A stretch of DNA of 8,798 bases from Ruminococcus sp. UBA4321 (GTDB taxonomy: Bacteria; Bacillota; Clostridia; Oscillospirales; Ruminococcaceae): the NCBI GenBank assembly GCA_002393815.1, contig DGUB01000134.1:1-8798 (forward strand). Direction: 5' to 3'. Shown in pieces: positions 1 through 6,155 of the stretch. The position numbers and the translations under genes are program-made. The notes below the pieces were generated by a model that was not told the origin of the DNA, did not search any database, and saw only the letters and a program-made list of their open reading frames with translations. How positions within the stretch are numbered: the stretch's first letter is position 1; the number at the start of each line of letters is the position of its first letter.

Positions 1-55
1 TGAATCTTGCCGGTTTCATTTCCATGCAGTTGTAGCAGCGGATTTTCTCATCCAT
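1..55 (-). CDS. N-terminus of a CxxC zinc-ribbon protein (partial, runs off left edge)
   Basis: The minus strand opens with ATG at 55..53 and reads MDEKIRCYNCMEMKPARF before leaving the window. A good ribosome binding site, AAAGGGGG, lies 6 nt upstream of the start, and a near-consensus promoter lies about 45 nt further up, so this is a real gene start. The CYNC pair at residues 7-10 is the first half of a likely zinc ribbon. In Firmicutes, short N-terminal CxNC ribbons are often followed by a kinase, FHA or membrane domain, but nothing here says which. The alternative ATG four bases downstream (51..49) reaches a stop after about eleven codons, so it is not the start. Function unknown. Confidence 0.7.
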   Translation of the reverse strand, partial: MDEKIRCYNCMEMKPARF

Positions 56-98
56 CCTGATCCCCCTTTCCTGATTTGAATTTTTAGTCTCACTTATT

Positions 99-127
99 AT
101 TTTAACAGTTTTCGGCGTTGTTGTCAA
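99..127 (-). promoter_or_regulatory. Sigma-A promoter for the leftmost partial gene
   Basis: On the minus strand TTGACA (127..122), a 17-nt spacer and TAAAAT (104..99) form a near-consensus sigma-A promoter. TGT directly before the -10 adds an extended -10 element. The predicted start near 92 leaves a leader of about 37 nt before the ATG at 55. Confidence 0.75.
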
Positions 128-143
128 CCTTTTTCCGGATTTG

Positions 144-250
144 TCAATCATTTATTTTCAGAATTGTATTAATTTTGTAACATTCTTTTATCTTTCCGCA
201 ATTTTTACAGTGCAGTCCGGCATATTCCTGCGGTAAATCAGAATTTTTAT
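144..250 (-). other. Frameshifted cysteine-rich continuation of the zinc-ribbon gene
   Basis: Just after the stop of the 70-aa zinc-ribbon gene, the +1 frame reads on as NSDLPQEYAGLHCKNCGK and then IKECYKINTILKIND to a TGA at 146..144. It holds a CKNC pair and one further Cys and looks like protein rather than noise. It has no ATG of its own. Removing one base from the run of four A residues (plus-strand T at 253-256) near the end of the upstream gene would join the two frames into one protein of about 104 aa. It may be a frameshifted pseudogene tail, a phase-variable or programmed shift, or a sequencing error. Chance is possible because the stretch is short. Confidence 0.4.
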
Positions 251-459
251 AGTTTTCGGGCAATAAGAACCTGGTTACATTTTTTACAATGAATATGTAG
301 AATCAGCCGCCCCTCATGTACTTCGTTATATGCATCACCCTCATATACTTGGTTACATACTGGACATCGACCAGACAGCCATAAGTCATAGGGTCTAAAC
401 TGGTCTATGATAAGTTCTTGCGGTTCTTTTGTTATTTTGTTTCCAGTGATATTGTCCAT
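247..459 (-). CDS. Small four-cysteine zinc-ribbon protein, function unknown
   Basis: This 70-aa protein has a CPVC pair at residues 32-35 and a CKKC pair at residues 58-61. That arrangement is typical of a zinc ribbon, with about 22 residues between the pairs and a charged, hydrophilic N-terminal 30 residues. No signal peptide or membrane segment is seen. I do not recognise the family. The start is supported by an AGTGAG-like site about 6 nt upstream. The gene lies 44 nt below the PLP-enzyme gene and has its own extended -10 promoter at 498-506, so it may be transcribed both by read-through and separately. A second Cys-rich stretch follows out of frame, so the annotated C-terminus (ARKL) may be a frameshift product. 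Zinc binding is inferred from the cysteine pattern. Confidence 0.6.
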   Translation of the reverse strand: MDNITGNKITKEPQELIIDQFRPYDLWLSGRCPVCNQVYEGDAYNEVHEGRLILHIHCKKCNQVLIARKL

Positions 460-474
460 AATATTCTCACTTTC

Positions 475-506
475 TGATATTGCATAAATTACGATTTATT
501 ATATCA
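475..506. repeat. AT-rich nested inverted repeat at the end of the PLP-enzyme gene
   Basis: Outer arms TGATAT (475-480) and ATATCA (501-506) enclose inner arms ATAAAT (484-489) and ATTTAT (494-499) around a TACG loop. It overlaps the PLP gene's stop codon and the extended -10 of the next gene. No T-tract follows, so it is not a convincing terminator. It could be a protein binding site or a weak 3' hairpin. Confidence 0.4.
498..506 (-). promoter_or_regulatory. Extended -10 promoter for the zinc-ribbon gene
   Basis: The minus strand reads TGATATAAT (506..498), a perfect TGnTATAAT extended -10. Its TGA is also the stop codon of the PLP-enzyme gene. There is no good -35 at 17 nt (AAAACC), as expected for an extended -10 type. 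The predicted start near 491 gives a leader of about 32 nt before the ATG at 459. Confidence 0.5.
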
Positions 507-1781
507 GTCAATCTGAATCAGGTTTTTGTTCAGCATTTCCTGTGCGGCGAGCAGAATGCTGATTCTGCCGCTGTTCCAGCTCAGTCCGCCCTGAAGCCAT
601 GCCACATACGGCGGACGAAGGGGACCATCTGCGGAAAGTTCAATAGATGCGCCGTTTGTGAAAGCACCTGCTGCCATGATAACCTGATTTTCATAGCCGG
701 GCATGTCCCACGGTTCGGGAGTCACATAGGCATCGACAGGCGAGCCTTTCTGGATTCCCTGACAGAAAGCGATTAAATTTTCCGGCGTGCGGAGTTCCAC
801 AGCGGTGACAATATCGCCTTTCGGGTCATTCGTGCCGGGTGTACAGCGGAAACCGAGCATTGTGAATAATTCTGCCGCGAAAGATGCCGTTTTCAGGGCA
901 TTGGCGACAATATCCGGGGCGAGGTACAAGCCCTGGAATAATTCCCGGTTCATGCCGAGTGTACAGCCGACTTCCTTTCCGAGTCCGACACAGGTCAGCC
1001 GGTAGGCACAGAGTTCTACAAGATTCGACTTTCCGGCGATATAGCCGCCTGTTCTGGCAATGCCGCCCCCGGCATTCTTAATCATCGAGCCGATGATAAT
1101 GTCTGCACCGATAGCAGGCGGTTCAATTTCTTCGACGAATTCGCCGTAGCAGTTGTCTGTCATGATGATAACTTCTGGATTGGCATTCCGGATAGTCTGA
1201 CAGAGTTCTTTCAGTTCCGAGATAGTGAAAGCAGTTCTCAGGTCATAGCCTCGTGAACGCTGAATGTAGGCGATTTTCGCGCCTTTGAGATTTTCAGAAA
1301 CGGCTTTTAAATCCGGCTTGCCTTCGGGAGTCAGGTCAATGATTCTATAGTTCACGCCGAAATCTTTCAGAGAACCGTTTCCGGGCGTTCCGGTGATGCC
1401 AATCACTTCGTGAAGCGTATCATAAGGCGTTCCGGTAACAAAGACAATTTCGTCATCCGGTCTTAGCAAGCCGAATAGGGCAACTGTCAGTGCGTGTGTG
1501 CCGGATACGAAGTTATGACGGACAAGAGCATCTTCTGTACCGAGTACCTGCGCCCAGACTTTATCCAGAACATCGCGACCGAAATCGCCGTAGCCATAGC
1601 CGGTGCTTGCCCCGAAACAGGCTTCACTGACTTTGTTGTCTGCAAAAGCTTTCAGGACTTTTGCCGCGTTATGTCTTGCTGTCCGGTCGATTTTCGCGAA
1701 GCATTCGGCACAGTTCTGTTCTGCCTGTTCTGCGAGAGCTTCCAGACGGGAATCAATTTCAAAAAAATCATGCATTGCCAT
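504..1781 (-). CDS. PLP-dependent methionine gamma-lyase family protein ('aluminum resistance' family)
   Basis: A 425-aa fold-type I PLP enzyme of the Met_gamma_lyase family (PF06838), once called aluminum resistance protein or putative cystathionine beta-lyase. Members are cytosolic and their true substrate is poorly established; C-S lyase activity on sulfur amino acids is inferred from the fold. Family signatures are GYGYGDFGRD (near residue 62), RHNFVSGTHA (near 88), YIQRSRGY (near 172), MTDNCYGEF with PLP-ring Asp209, and SMIKNAGGG with the likely Schiff-base Lys235. Length matches the family. I place the start at ATG 1781 because AAAGGA (1792-1797) lies 10 nt upstream. An in-frame ATG 57 nt earlier lies inside the acetyltransferase gene without such a site, and an ATG two codons later is a minor alternative. 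It overlaps the GNAT gene by 14 nt and is last in the murD operon. Confidence 0.88.
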   Translation of the reverse strand: MAMHDFFEIDSRLEALAEQAEQNCAECFAKIDRTARHNAAKVLKAFADNKVSEACFGASTGYGYGDFGRDVLDKVWAQVLGTEDALVRHNFVSGTHALTVALFGLLRPDDEIVFVTGTPYDTLHEVIGITGTPGNGSLKDFGVNYRIIDLTPEGKPDLKAVSENLKGAKIAYIQRSRGYDLRTAFTISELKELCQTIRNANPEVIIMTDNCYGEFVEEIEPPAIGADIIIGSMIKNAGGGIARTGGYIAGKSNLVELCAYRLTCVGLGKEVGCTLGMNRELFQGLYLAPDIVANALKTASFAAELFTMLGFRCTPGTNDPKGDIVTAVELRTPENLIAFCQGIQKGSPVDAYVTPEPWDMPGYENQVIMAAGAFTNGASIELSADGPLRPPYVAWLQGGLSWNSGRISILLAAQEMLNKNLIQID

Positions 1782-2559
1782 TGTCGAGTAATCCTTTCGT
1801 GATGCTGTCCTGTGCATCCGGCGTATATTCGAGTACATATTCTGTATCTACGACTTTGAAGCCGATTTCCCGGTAGAAGCTTTCCCGGATATCGAGTGCA
1901 TAAAGAACGGCTTTTTTATCGAACTGTGCCAGAAATCCGGCAAGCCAGCGGAGAAACATTCTTGCATGTCCCAGACCTCTTGCTTCCGGAAGGGTTGCCA
2001 CCTGTCCGACAAGTACATGATTATCAATATCGAACATGATGGTTGCTGTTGTACTGTTCTTGTAAGTCAGTACATGACTGACCCCGTGGCGGCATCTGTG
2101 GGAAGTATCGGTCAGCCAGAGGGAATAATCTTCCAGATTCGGAAACCCGGCGTGAAGAATCTGATAGACTTCTTCCAGAGAAGGGTTGAATTCGACAGAT
2201 TCTTCTTCAAAACTGGAATCACTGTCCGGCTGAAGTTCAAAGGTTGTCCGGTGCAGAGACTGGTATTCCGGCAGAAGCCAGGATAATTTTTCTCTGACAG
2301 GTTCATTGCATTCGATTCTGAACGGCTTATGCATATTCAGGAAAGCCGCCAGATTTTCGGTTTCAGATTCTTCCGCGCTGACAATCAGCACCGTGCTGTT
2401 GAATTGCAGCATCACGCCGTCTTCTCCGACGGTGTAGAACTGACAGAACGGATAATCAATGCCATAGGCTTTATAATACGAATACATTTTTCTGCCGCGC
2501 CATGTCTTGCGGAGCAGATAAGTATTCAAGTCGCAGTCTTTTGTAATTTTTCTAATCAT
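1768..2559 (-). CDS. GNAT-family N-acetyltransferase with extra N-terminal domain
   Basis: This 263-aa protein carries a GNAT domain in its C-terminal half. Motif A is at residues 184-205 (VGQVATLPEARGLGHARMF), with the acetyl-CoA pyrophosphate loop R194-G-L-G197-H-A199. A motif-B-like segment at 220-234 contains SFYREIGFK. The first 120 or so residues show no complete acetyl-CoA loop and may be a degenerate second GNAT domain, as seen in other double-domain clostridial acetyltransferases. It probably transfers an acetyl group from acetyl-CoA to an amine, but the substrate cannot be read from sequence. The start overlaps the upstream peptidase stop in an ATGA. The ribosome binding site is weak (GGAAAG, about 12 nt away), suggesting translational coupling. 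The position between peptidases and a PLP lyase hints at amino-acid or peptide metabolism; that is inference. Confidence 0.82.
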   Translation of the reverse strand: MIRKITKDCDLNTYLLRKTWRGRKMYSYYKAYGIDYPFCQFYTVGEDGVMLQFNSTVLIVSAEESETENLAAFLNMHKPFRIECNEPVREKLSWLLPEYQSLHRTTFELQPDSDSSFEEESVEFNPSLEEVYQILHAGFPNLEDYSLWLTDTSHRCRHGVSHVLTYKNSTTATIMFDIDNHVLVGQVATLPEARGLGHARMFLRWLAGFLAQFDKKAVLYALDIRESFYREIGFKVVDTEYVLEYTPDAQDSITKGLLDNGNA

Positions 2560-3587
2560 AATTCATGCATTCTTTCCAGCATTTTTTCAGCCAGCTGATA
2601 GGTGTTTGTCATATCACTGATTTGTGCGGTACAGTACGGTGAGTGCAGATAGCGGCACGGAATCGAGAGGGCGAGTGTTCTCACGCCGTCTCTGGAAACG
2701 TGTACCGAACCGGCATCATTGCCGCCTGCAATCCGGGATTTCGTCTGACAGGGGATGTTTAATTTTTCGGCTTCCTGAAAAGCAATTTTATATAATTCTT
2801 TGTCATAGATAGTTGCCCTGTCCATGAACAGCGCGACTGCGCCTTTTCCCAGATGGCATACAGCATTGCCGTCATGAACGCCGTCGAGGTCGGCAGCGGT
2901 TGTGGTTTCAAGAATCAGTGCAAAGTCCGGATTAATCGCATAAGCCGCGGTTTTACTGCCGCGAAGTCCGATTTCTTCCTGTACGAAAAAGCCGAACCAA
3001 GTATCATAAGCAATTTCGGATTCCAGTAATTTCAGCATTGCCGCACAGCCGAAACGGTCGTCAATCGCTTTGGAAGCAACACGGTTTCCGCCGAGTTCCG
3101 TCCATTCGCTGTGATAGCAGACAGCATCACCAGGCAGAATATGCAAATCAATCGTTTCGCTTCTGGAGTTTGTGCCGATATCCAGAATCAGATTTATTTT
3201 TTTGGGTTTTTCTTCGCGTTCCTTGTCGCTTAACAGATGAACGGGTTTACAGCCGATAACACCGAACCTGTCAGCTTCGGGAAGATAGACCGCTCTGCCG
3301 ATGGCGACATCCGGGTCAACGCCGCCGACAGTATCAAGCATACATTTTCCATCGGGAAGAATTTCCGTAATGACGAAACCGACTTCGTCCATATGTGCGC
3401 CGATAAGTACAGTATTTTTCGCTTGATTTCTGCCTTTTTTATGAACCAGTAAATTCCCGAGCGCATCCGTCCGGCATTCCAGAATATCCGGAAACTGATT
3501 GATTTTTTCTTCGAGATATTCGCGGATTTGGGATTCATCTCCGGAAATGCCGTTCAGGGCGCATAGTTCTTTGAGATAATTCAGCAT
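2556..3587 (-). CDS. M42-family metallopeptidase (second of a tandem pair)
   Basis: A 343-aa dinuclear-metal aminopeptidase of MEROPS family M42 (TET/FrvX/YpdE type), expected in the cytosol as a large self-compartmentalised oligomer that trims peptides. Visible ligands and catalytic residues are H65 in GAHMDEVGF, bridging D176 in AIDDRFG, the E204-E205 pair in VQEEIGLRG, E227 in LILETTTAAD, and H315 in YLHSPY. The fourth metal position is Glu here but Asp in the neighbouring paralogue. The start is ATG 3587: AGGGGG at 3596-3601 sits 8 nt upstream, whereas the in-frame GTG at 3596 falls within that site. The ATG overlaps the upstream peptidase stop as ATGCTGA (7 nt), and the gene ends in a 4-nt overlap with the GNAT gene. 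Confidence 0.9.
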   Translation of the reverse strand: MLNYLKELCALNGISGDESQIREYLEEKINQFPDILECRTDALGNLLVHKKGRNQAKNTVLIGAHMDEVGFVITEILPDGKCMLDTVGGVDPDVAIGRAVYLPEADRFGVIGCKPVHLLSDKEREEKPKKINLILDIGTNSRSETIDLHILPGDAVCYHSEWTELGGNRVASKAIDDRFGCAAMLKLLESEIAYDTWFGFFVQEEIGLRGSKTAAYAINPDFALILETTTAADLDGVHDGNAVCHLGKGAVALFMDRATIYDKELYKIAFQEAEKLNIPCQTKSRIAGGNDAGSVHVSRDGVRTLALSIPCRYLHSPYCTAQISDMTNTYQLAEKMLERMHEL

Positions 3588-4600
3588 TCTGTACACCCCC
3601 TGAGATATTCGGCAATTAGTTTCCCGGTAGATTTGATATCATTCAGGTCAATGACTTCAACCGGTGTATGCATATAATATAAAGGTATCGAGACAGTGCA
3701 GGCTTTTACGCCTTTGCGGCAGATGGAAAAATCATCTGCATTGGTGCCGGTTTTGCCGGACATGACTTCAAACTGATAGGGAATATTTTTTTCAGCAGCA
3801 AGATAAGCCAAATCATGAGAAACTTTTCTTGACAGCGACGGGGAAAAGCCAATCATTGCGCCTTCGCCGGGCTTTCCTGTGCCTTTCGTACCATCTCCGG
3901 CAAAGGAAACATCCACAGCAAGGGCAATATCCGGATTGATGGCGAAACAGCCTGTTTTCGCGCCGCAGCCGTTGACTTCTTCCCGGTTTGAGAATAATAC
4001 GCTGACTTTGCAGGGGAGTTTTTCTTTATAGATAAGGGAAAGCGTATACAGAATTGAAGCAATTCCGGCGCGGTCATCCAGTGAAGGCGATGTAAATCTG
4101 TCTCCGGCGAGTGTTCCGGTCACACCCGTGAAGGTCACGCTGTCACCCAGAGAAAGAATTTCTCTGAGTTCTTCCGCCGGATAGCCTGTATCAATCCGGA
4201 CTTGTGTGATTTTCTGAACTTTTTCTTCTCCGCCGTTCAGGTGCGGGGGCAGAGTGGAGATAATGCCCGGAATGTCTTTCTTTCCGTGAAGAATAACTTT
4301 CTGAGCCGGAAACCATCTTCTGTCGAGTCCGCCGACATTTCCCACGCCGACAAAGCCGTCATCCGTGATTTCGGTCACAATCAAGCCTATCTGGTCAAGA
4401 TGTGCATCCAGCATGACATGAGGGGCGTTTTCATCGGCGCATTCCAGAACGCCGATGACATTGCCGTTTTTTGTCTCTACGGAAGAACAGTATTTTTTCA
4501 GATAATAGGCAGATGTTTCTATCACAGAACTTTCATCTCCGGAAATGCCCTTTGCTTCGCAGAGAGAAGAAAGCATTTTGATAAGTGCAGAAGTTCTCAT
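3581..4600 (-). CDS. M42-family metallopeptidase (first of a tandem pair)
   Basis: A 339-aa peptidase of MEROPS family M42, a usual length for the family. Residues match the dinuclear site and general base: H67 in LDAHLDQIG, D175 in SLDDRAG, the E207-E208 pair in NREEVNGCG, D230 in LAVDVSF, and H311 in YMHTPVEV. The full set is present, so it should be an active aminopeptidase; which residue it removes cannot be told. It shares an identical motif order with the next gene, and both have an early GISGDES stretch, so they are paralogues. The ATG overlaps the murD stop (ATGA), with AAAGGAG 8 nt upstream inside murD. No signal peptide, so cytosolic. Known M42 enzymes form tetrahedral dodecamers, and mixed dodecamers exist in Pyrococcus, so the tandem pair could co-assemble. 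Confidence 0.91.
   Translation of the reverse strand: MRTSALIKMLSSLCEAKGISGDESSVIETSAYYLKKYCSSVETKNGNVIGVLECADENAPHVMLDAHLDQIGLIVTEITDDGFVGVGNVGGLDRRWFPAQKVILHGKKDIPGIISTLPPHLNGGEEKVQKITQVRIDTGYPAEELREILSLGDSVTFTGVTGTLAGDRFTSPSLDDRAGIASILYTLSLIYKEKLPCKVSVLFSNREEVNGCGAKTGCFAINPDIALAVDVSFAGDGTKGTGKPGEGAMIGFSPSLSRKVSHDLAYLAAEKNIPYQFEVMSGKTGTNADDFSICRKGVKACTVSIPLYYMHTPVEVIDLNDIKSTGKLIAEYLRGCTEC
3596..3601 (-). promoter_or_regulatory. Ribosome binding site that fixes the second M42 start
   Basis: AGGGGG on the minus strand is 8 nt upstream of ATG 3587. It overlaps the in-frame GTG at 3596..3594, which therefore cannot be the start. The site lies within the end of the first M42 gene, as expected for coupled genes. 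Confidence 0.65.
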
Positions 4601-5991
4601 TCTGACAGCTCCTTTATGAGTCTCTTGAAATGCTGTCCGCGGATTTCAAAATTCGGATACCAGTCGAAACTTGCACATGCCGGGGAAAGTGTGACGATAT
4701 CGCCGGGCTGTGCTTCTTTATGAGCAGTTTCGACGGCTTCTTCCATCGAGTTCACATGAATGATTTTCAATGCTTCCGGATTGTAATTTTTCGCGGAAGT
4801 GACTGCTTTTTCGATTTTATCGGCAGTCAGTCCCATCAGGATTAAAATCTTGACTTTATCGCAGACAGTTTCTGCCATCGGCTCGAACGGAATTTTCTTG
4901 TCATAGCCTCCGGCGAGGACAATCAGCTTCTGACTGAAGCTGTTCAGACCGGCGAGGACTCTGGTCGGACTGGTTGCGATACTGTCATTATAATATTTCA
5001 CGCCGCCGAGTTCGCGGACGAATTCAATTCTGTGTTCCACGCCGCCGAATTCCTTAGCGACTTTGACAATGGCTTCGACCGGAACTTCACCCCAGAGGGC
5101 GGCAATCACGCCGAGGAAGTTTTCAACGTTATGCATTCCCGGAATGCGGATTTCATCTTTCTGAATGACGGGAGTGATTTCGCCGTTTTCGATATAGCAT
5201 AACACGCCGTCTTCGCGCAGAAATGCGCCGCGTTCGGGAATTTCGCGTCTGGTGAACCAGTTGAGCTTTCCGCGGACGAGTCCGGCGAGGTCTTTTGTAC
5301 CCTGATTATCGAGATTCAGAACCGTTCTGGAAAATGCATTCTGATGGGTGATTAAATTCGTCTTGGACTGCGTATATTCTTCCATCGTGCCATGTACATC
5401 CAGATGATTCGGCGTGATATTCGTGATTAAAGCCGTATCGGGAGATTTTCTCATAGAAATCAGCTGAAAACTGGAAAGTTCTACCACGGCGGCATCTTCT
5501 TCCTTGATTTCTTCGATAATCGGGAGAAGTGCGCGTCCGATATTACCGCCTTTATGGACAGTTTTTCCGGCTTCTGTAAGAATTTCGGCGATTAAGGTAG
5601 TCGAAGTGGATTTTCCGTCCGAACCGGTTACGCCGTAAATCTTACACGGACAGAGGTCGAAGAACACTTCCATTTCCGAGGTAATGACAACACCTGCCTG
5701 ACGGGCTTTTGTCAGTGCCGGGTTATTGAAATACATGCCCGGCGTTCTAAATACGACATCAAAATCCGTCAGGGAATCCAGATAGTTTTCACCGAGAATA
5801 AATTTCACGCCAAGAGCGGATAATTCGTCATAGACTTGCTGAAATTTATCCGCGCTTCTCTTGTCGCAGACGGTGACGGGAATTTCCTTTTCCCGGAATT
5901 TCCTGATTAATTCCGTATGACTCACACCTGTACCGATGAAAGCCACTCTTTTCGATTTCATATCTTCAAAAAAAGCTTTAATTTTACTCAT
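4597..5991 (-). CDS. murD: UDP-N-acetylmuramoyl-L-alanine--D-glutamate ligase MurD
   Basis: The 464-aa cytosolic Mur ligase that adds D-glutamate to UDP-MurNAc-L-Ala using ATP, the second amino-acid step of peptidoglycan precursor synthesis. An N-terminal Rossmann domain (VAFIGTGVSHTELI, about 16-29) is followed by the P-loop GVTGSDGKSTS at 120-130 with Lys127, ELSSFQL at 171, NITPNHLDVHG at 191, probable carbamylated Lys210 in YTQSKTN, YNDSIATSPTR near 334, LAGGYDKK near 359, and the C-terminal MurD signature LSPACASFDWYPNFEIRG near 435. NDSI replaces the NDSK of E. coli, a change I recall in clostridial MurDs. AGGAGG (5997-6002) lies 5 nt before the ATG. It leads an operon with peptidases rather than sitting in a division/cell-wall cluster. 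Confidence 0.95.
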   Translation of the reverse strand: MSKIKAFFEDMKSKRVAFIGTGVSHTELIRKFREKEIPVTVCDKRSADKFQQVYDELSALGVKFILGENYLDSLTDFDVVFRTPGMYFNNPALTKARQAGVVITSEMEVFFDLCPCKIYGVTGSDGKSTSTTLIAEILTEAGKTVHKGGNIGRALLPIIEEIKEEDAAVVELSSFQLISMRKSPDTALITNITPNHLDVHGTMEEYTQSKTNLITHQNAFSRTVLNLDNQGTKDLAGLVRGKLNWFTRREIPERGAFLREDGVLCYIENGEITPVIQKDEIRIPGMHNVENFLGVIAALWGEVPVEAIVKVAKEFGGVEHRIEFVRELGGVKYYNDSIATSPTRVLAGLNSFSQKLIVLAGGYDKKIPFEPMAETVCDKVKILILMGLTADKIEKAVTSAKNYNPEALKIIHVNSMEEAVETAHKEAQPGDIVTLSPACASFDWYPNFEIRGQHFKRLIKELSE

Positions 5992-6034
5992 AACAGCCTC
6001 CTGTAACTACTTTAAAAATAATGTGTCATATTCT

Positions 6035-6063
6035 ATTATAGCAGATTCTTTCTGAAAAATCAA
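6035..6063 (-). promoter_or_regulatory. Sigma-A promoter of the murD operon
   Basis: On the minus strand TTGATT (6063..6058), a 17-nt spacer and TATAAT (6040..6035) form a strong promoter, with TGC before the -10 giving an extended -10. The predicted start near 6028 leaves a leader of about 37 nt to the murD ATG. Confidence 0.75.
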
Positions 6064-6076
6064 TGTTTTTCAGAAA
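6049..6076. promoter_or_regulatory. 11-bp-arm inverted repeat over the murD -35 (candidate operator)
   Basis: Arms TTTCTGAAAAA (6049-6059) and TTTTTCAGAAA (6066-6076) are perfect inverted copies separated by six bases. The repeat covers the murD -35 box and lies about 45-73 bp upstream of the divergent regulator's predicted start. A bound dimer could block murD transcription and might affect the divergent gene. The binding protein is unknown. Confidence 0.5.
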
Positions 6077-6106
6077 AAACTTGACTTTTTATCAGAATTA
6101 TGTTAT

Positions 6107-6115
6107 TGTTATAAT
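6107..6115 (+). promoter_or_regulatory. Extended -10 promoter of the regulator-tautomerase unit
   Basis: TGTTATAAT is a perfect extended -10. The position 17 nt upstream is only TTTTAT, and the better-looking TTGACT at 6081-6086 is 23 nt away, too far to pair. The predicted start is near 6122, giving a leader of about 34 nt. Confidence 0.6.
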
Positions 6116-6117
6116 AG

Positions 6118-6129
6118 GACTTTAAAGTC
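6118..6129. promoter_or_regulatory. 12-bp palindrome at the predicted transcription start (candidate operator)
   Basis: GACTTTAAAGTC is a perfect palindrome 2 nt downstream of the -10 and across the predicted +1. This is a common place for autorepression by a dimeric winged-helix regulator such as the adjacent gene product. It does not match a DtxR or MntR box that I can recall. Confidence 0.45.
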
Positions 6130-6155
6130 TGATAGCAGAAAGGATGTGAATTTAT

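Noticed and set aside
475..506. Terminator between the PLP gene and the zinc-ribbon gene
   Set aside because: The inverted repeat is AT-rich with weak stems and no T-tract after it on the minus strand.
1782..1838. Upstream ATG start for the PLP enzyme adding 19 residues
   Set aside because: The extra residues lie within the acetyltransferase gene, do not resemble the family N-terminus, and lack a ribosome binding site; AAAGGA fits ATG 1781.
3588..3596. GTG upstream start for the second M42 peptidase
   Set aside because: The GTG overlaps the AGGGGG ribosome binding site that correctly serves ATG 3587.
4202..4723. Plus-strand open frame of about 170 codons across the murD/M42 junction
   Set aside because: Both minus-strand genes there are recognised families with overlapping start and stop. 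The plus-strand frame has no ribosome binding site or recognisable motif.
6081..6086. TTGACT as the -35 for the regulator promoter
   Set aside because: It is 23 nt from TATAAT at 6110, too long for sigma-A. The extended -10 explains the promoter better.
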